Of a DNA stretch of 64,000 nt, positions 63,181-64,000 are shown piece after piece. Each line of letters starts with the position of its first letter. Within the stretch, counting starts at the first letter, position 1. The DNA is from Microvirga roseola. Its GTDB lineage: Bacteria; Pseudomonadota; Alphaproteobacteria; Rhizobiales; Beijerinckiaceae. The stretch is taken from assembly GCF_020866965.1 (NCBI RefSeq), contig NZ_JAJATX010000007.1:62001-126000 (forward strand), given 5' to 3'. Position numbers and translations under genes: made by a program. Below the pieces are notes generated by a model that saw nothing but the letters and a program-made list of their open reading frames with translations, had not been told where the DNA came from and searched no databases.

Positions 63181-64000
63181 TGACCGGATTAGAGGACCTT
63201 CCCCTCGTCATCACGCAAGGCGATCCAGCCGGGATCGGGCCAGAACTAACCCTTAAAGCCTGGCTGCAGCGTAGCCAAGTCTCACTGCCGCCTTTCGCCG
63301 TCATTGCCGATCCCGGCCACATGGAGCGGGTCGCGAAGGGCTATGGGTGGGATATTCCTATCGCGAAAGTCGAGCCTGGACAAGCGTCACCGGCCTTTTT
63401 CCATGCGCTCCCTGTCATCCCCCTCTCCTCGTCCGTTTCCACCCGCCCCGGCGAGCCGGATTCGGCATGTGCTCCCTCAGTGATCGAATCGATCGAGACG
63501 GCTGTGCGCTTGGTCCGAAGTGGTCAGGCGTCGGCGCTGGTCACCAATCCCATCGCCAAGCACGTCCTCTACGAGGCAAGTTTCCGGCACCCCGGTCACA
63601 CGGAGTTCCTGGCTGCGCTTGCCTCTGAAGGTGATGGTCAGGCCCATCACCCGGTCATGATGCTCTGGAGCGAGGAACTCGCGGTCGTCCCCGTCACCGT
63701 CCACGTCCCCCTCTCCGCCGTTCCTGCCATCCTGACGACGGAATTGATCGTCCTCACCGGGCGGATCGTTGCGCGAGATCTGCGGAAGAAATTCGGCATC
63801 CAGCATCCACGCCTTGCAGTCTCCGGTCTCAACCCGCATGCGGGGGAAAGCGGCGCCATGGGATTGGAGGACAGGGATGTCATCGTCCCGGCGGTCGAGA
63901 TCCTCAGGCGCGATGGGATCGATGTGACAGGTCCCCTTCCAGCGGACACCATGTTCCACGGCCGGGCCAGGGCCCGCTACGATGCGGCGCTCGCCATGTA
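63180..64000 (+). CDS. pdxA: 4-hydroxythreonine-4-phosphate dehydrogenase (3' end outside the window)
   Basis: From GTG 63180, whose first base is the last of the lptD stop, the frame stays open to the window edge (273 residues). PdxA motifs are plain: LVITQGDPAGIGPELTLKAW at the start, ALVTNPIAKHVLYEASF, then HPGHTEFLA with a metal-binding histidine, and SGLNPHAGESGAMGLED. The enzyme makes a precursor of pyridoxal phosphate. It usually sits behind surA in this locus, but here follows lptD directly. No ATG is available near the start, so GTG is the best choice. Confidence 0.9.
   Translation, partial: MTGLEDLPLVITQGDPAGIGPELTLKAWLQRSQVSLPPFAVIADPGHMERVAKGYGWDIPIAKVEPGQASPAFFHALPVIPLSSSVSTRPGEPDSACAPSVIESIETAVRLVRSGQASALVTNPIAKHVLYEASFRHPGHTEFLAALASEGDGQAHHPVMMLWSEELAVVPVTVHVPLSAVPAILTTELIVLTGRIVARDLRKKFGIQHPRLAVSGLNPHAGESGAMGLEDRDVIVPAVEILRRDGIDVTGPLPADTMFHGRARARYDAALAM

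Overview
The window is high-GC DNA from an alphaproteobacterium, most likely a Hyphomicrobiales (Rhizobiales) member. The evidence is the gene content: Omp25/31-type porin, DUF2267 protein, LptD-PdxA locus, LIV-type ABC transporters, fused iron permease and a rhizobial-style sulfoquinovose operon. I cannot fix the genus from sequence alone.

Region 1 (1-2684) is the right end of an integrated element. It holds the end of an MT-A70-type DNA methyltransferase, a tandem pair of minus-strand terminators, an excisionase-like HTH gene and a tyrosine integrase. It ends in a 3' half copy of tRNA-Gln(CUG), which I read as the attachment-site repeat. Region 2 (2685-5500) is a quorum-sensing remnant: an intact LuxR-type receptor followed by a decayed LuxI-type synthase with two frame breaks and a stop. 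Several very small hydrophobic proteins with good ribosome binding sites follow.

Region 3 (6420-20526) is the centrepiece: eleven minus-strand genes plus a divergent LacI-type regulator, together a complete sulfo-Entner-Doudoroff route for sulfoquinovose. An ABC importer (ATPase, binding protein, two permeases) brings in substrate. A GH31 sulfoquinovosidase releases sulfoquinovose from its glycosides. An SDR dehydrogenase, an SMP-30 lactonase, an IlvD/Edd dehydratase and an HpcH/HpaI aldolase then yield pyruvate and sulfolactaldehyde. A GabD-like dehydrogenase makes sulfolactate and a TauE/SafE-type carrier exports it. A near-consensus promoter with an operator-like dyad over its -10 box lies in front, and a second dyad precedes the regulator gene.

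Region 4 (20627-30716) has a secreted glycine-rich repeat protein, then a LIV-type ABC transporter (livG, H, M, binding protein, livF) bracketed by two acyl/aryl-CoA ligases. This is likely uptake and activation of a carboxylic acid. Region 5 (30717-34897) has a structured intergenic region, a porin-like protein, a possible sRNA, an HTH protein, a pentapeptide-repeat protein, a lipoprotein and a membrane-anchored cNMP-domain protein.

Region 6 (34898-44270) has an iron ABC binding protein and permease behind an Irr-box-like dyad, a 3-oxoacid CoA-transferase pair, an AsmA protein and a polyamine-type ABC transporter (potGHI, no binding protein). Region 7 (44476-53745) has four small soluble proteins, an EmrAB-type efflux pair with a divergent TetR and its palindromic operator, a DMT permease, a Crp/Fnr regulator and an ABC-F ATPase. 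Region 8 (53816-64000) has a lipoprotein, an S10 peptidase, holC, a hypothetical gene and pepA, facing lptF-lptG-lptD-pdxA. The surA gene usually found between lptD and pdxA is absent.
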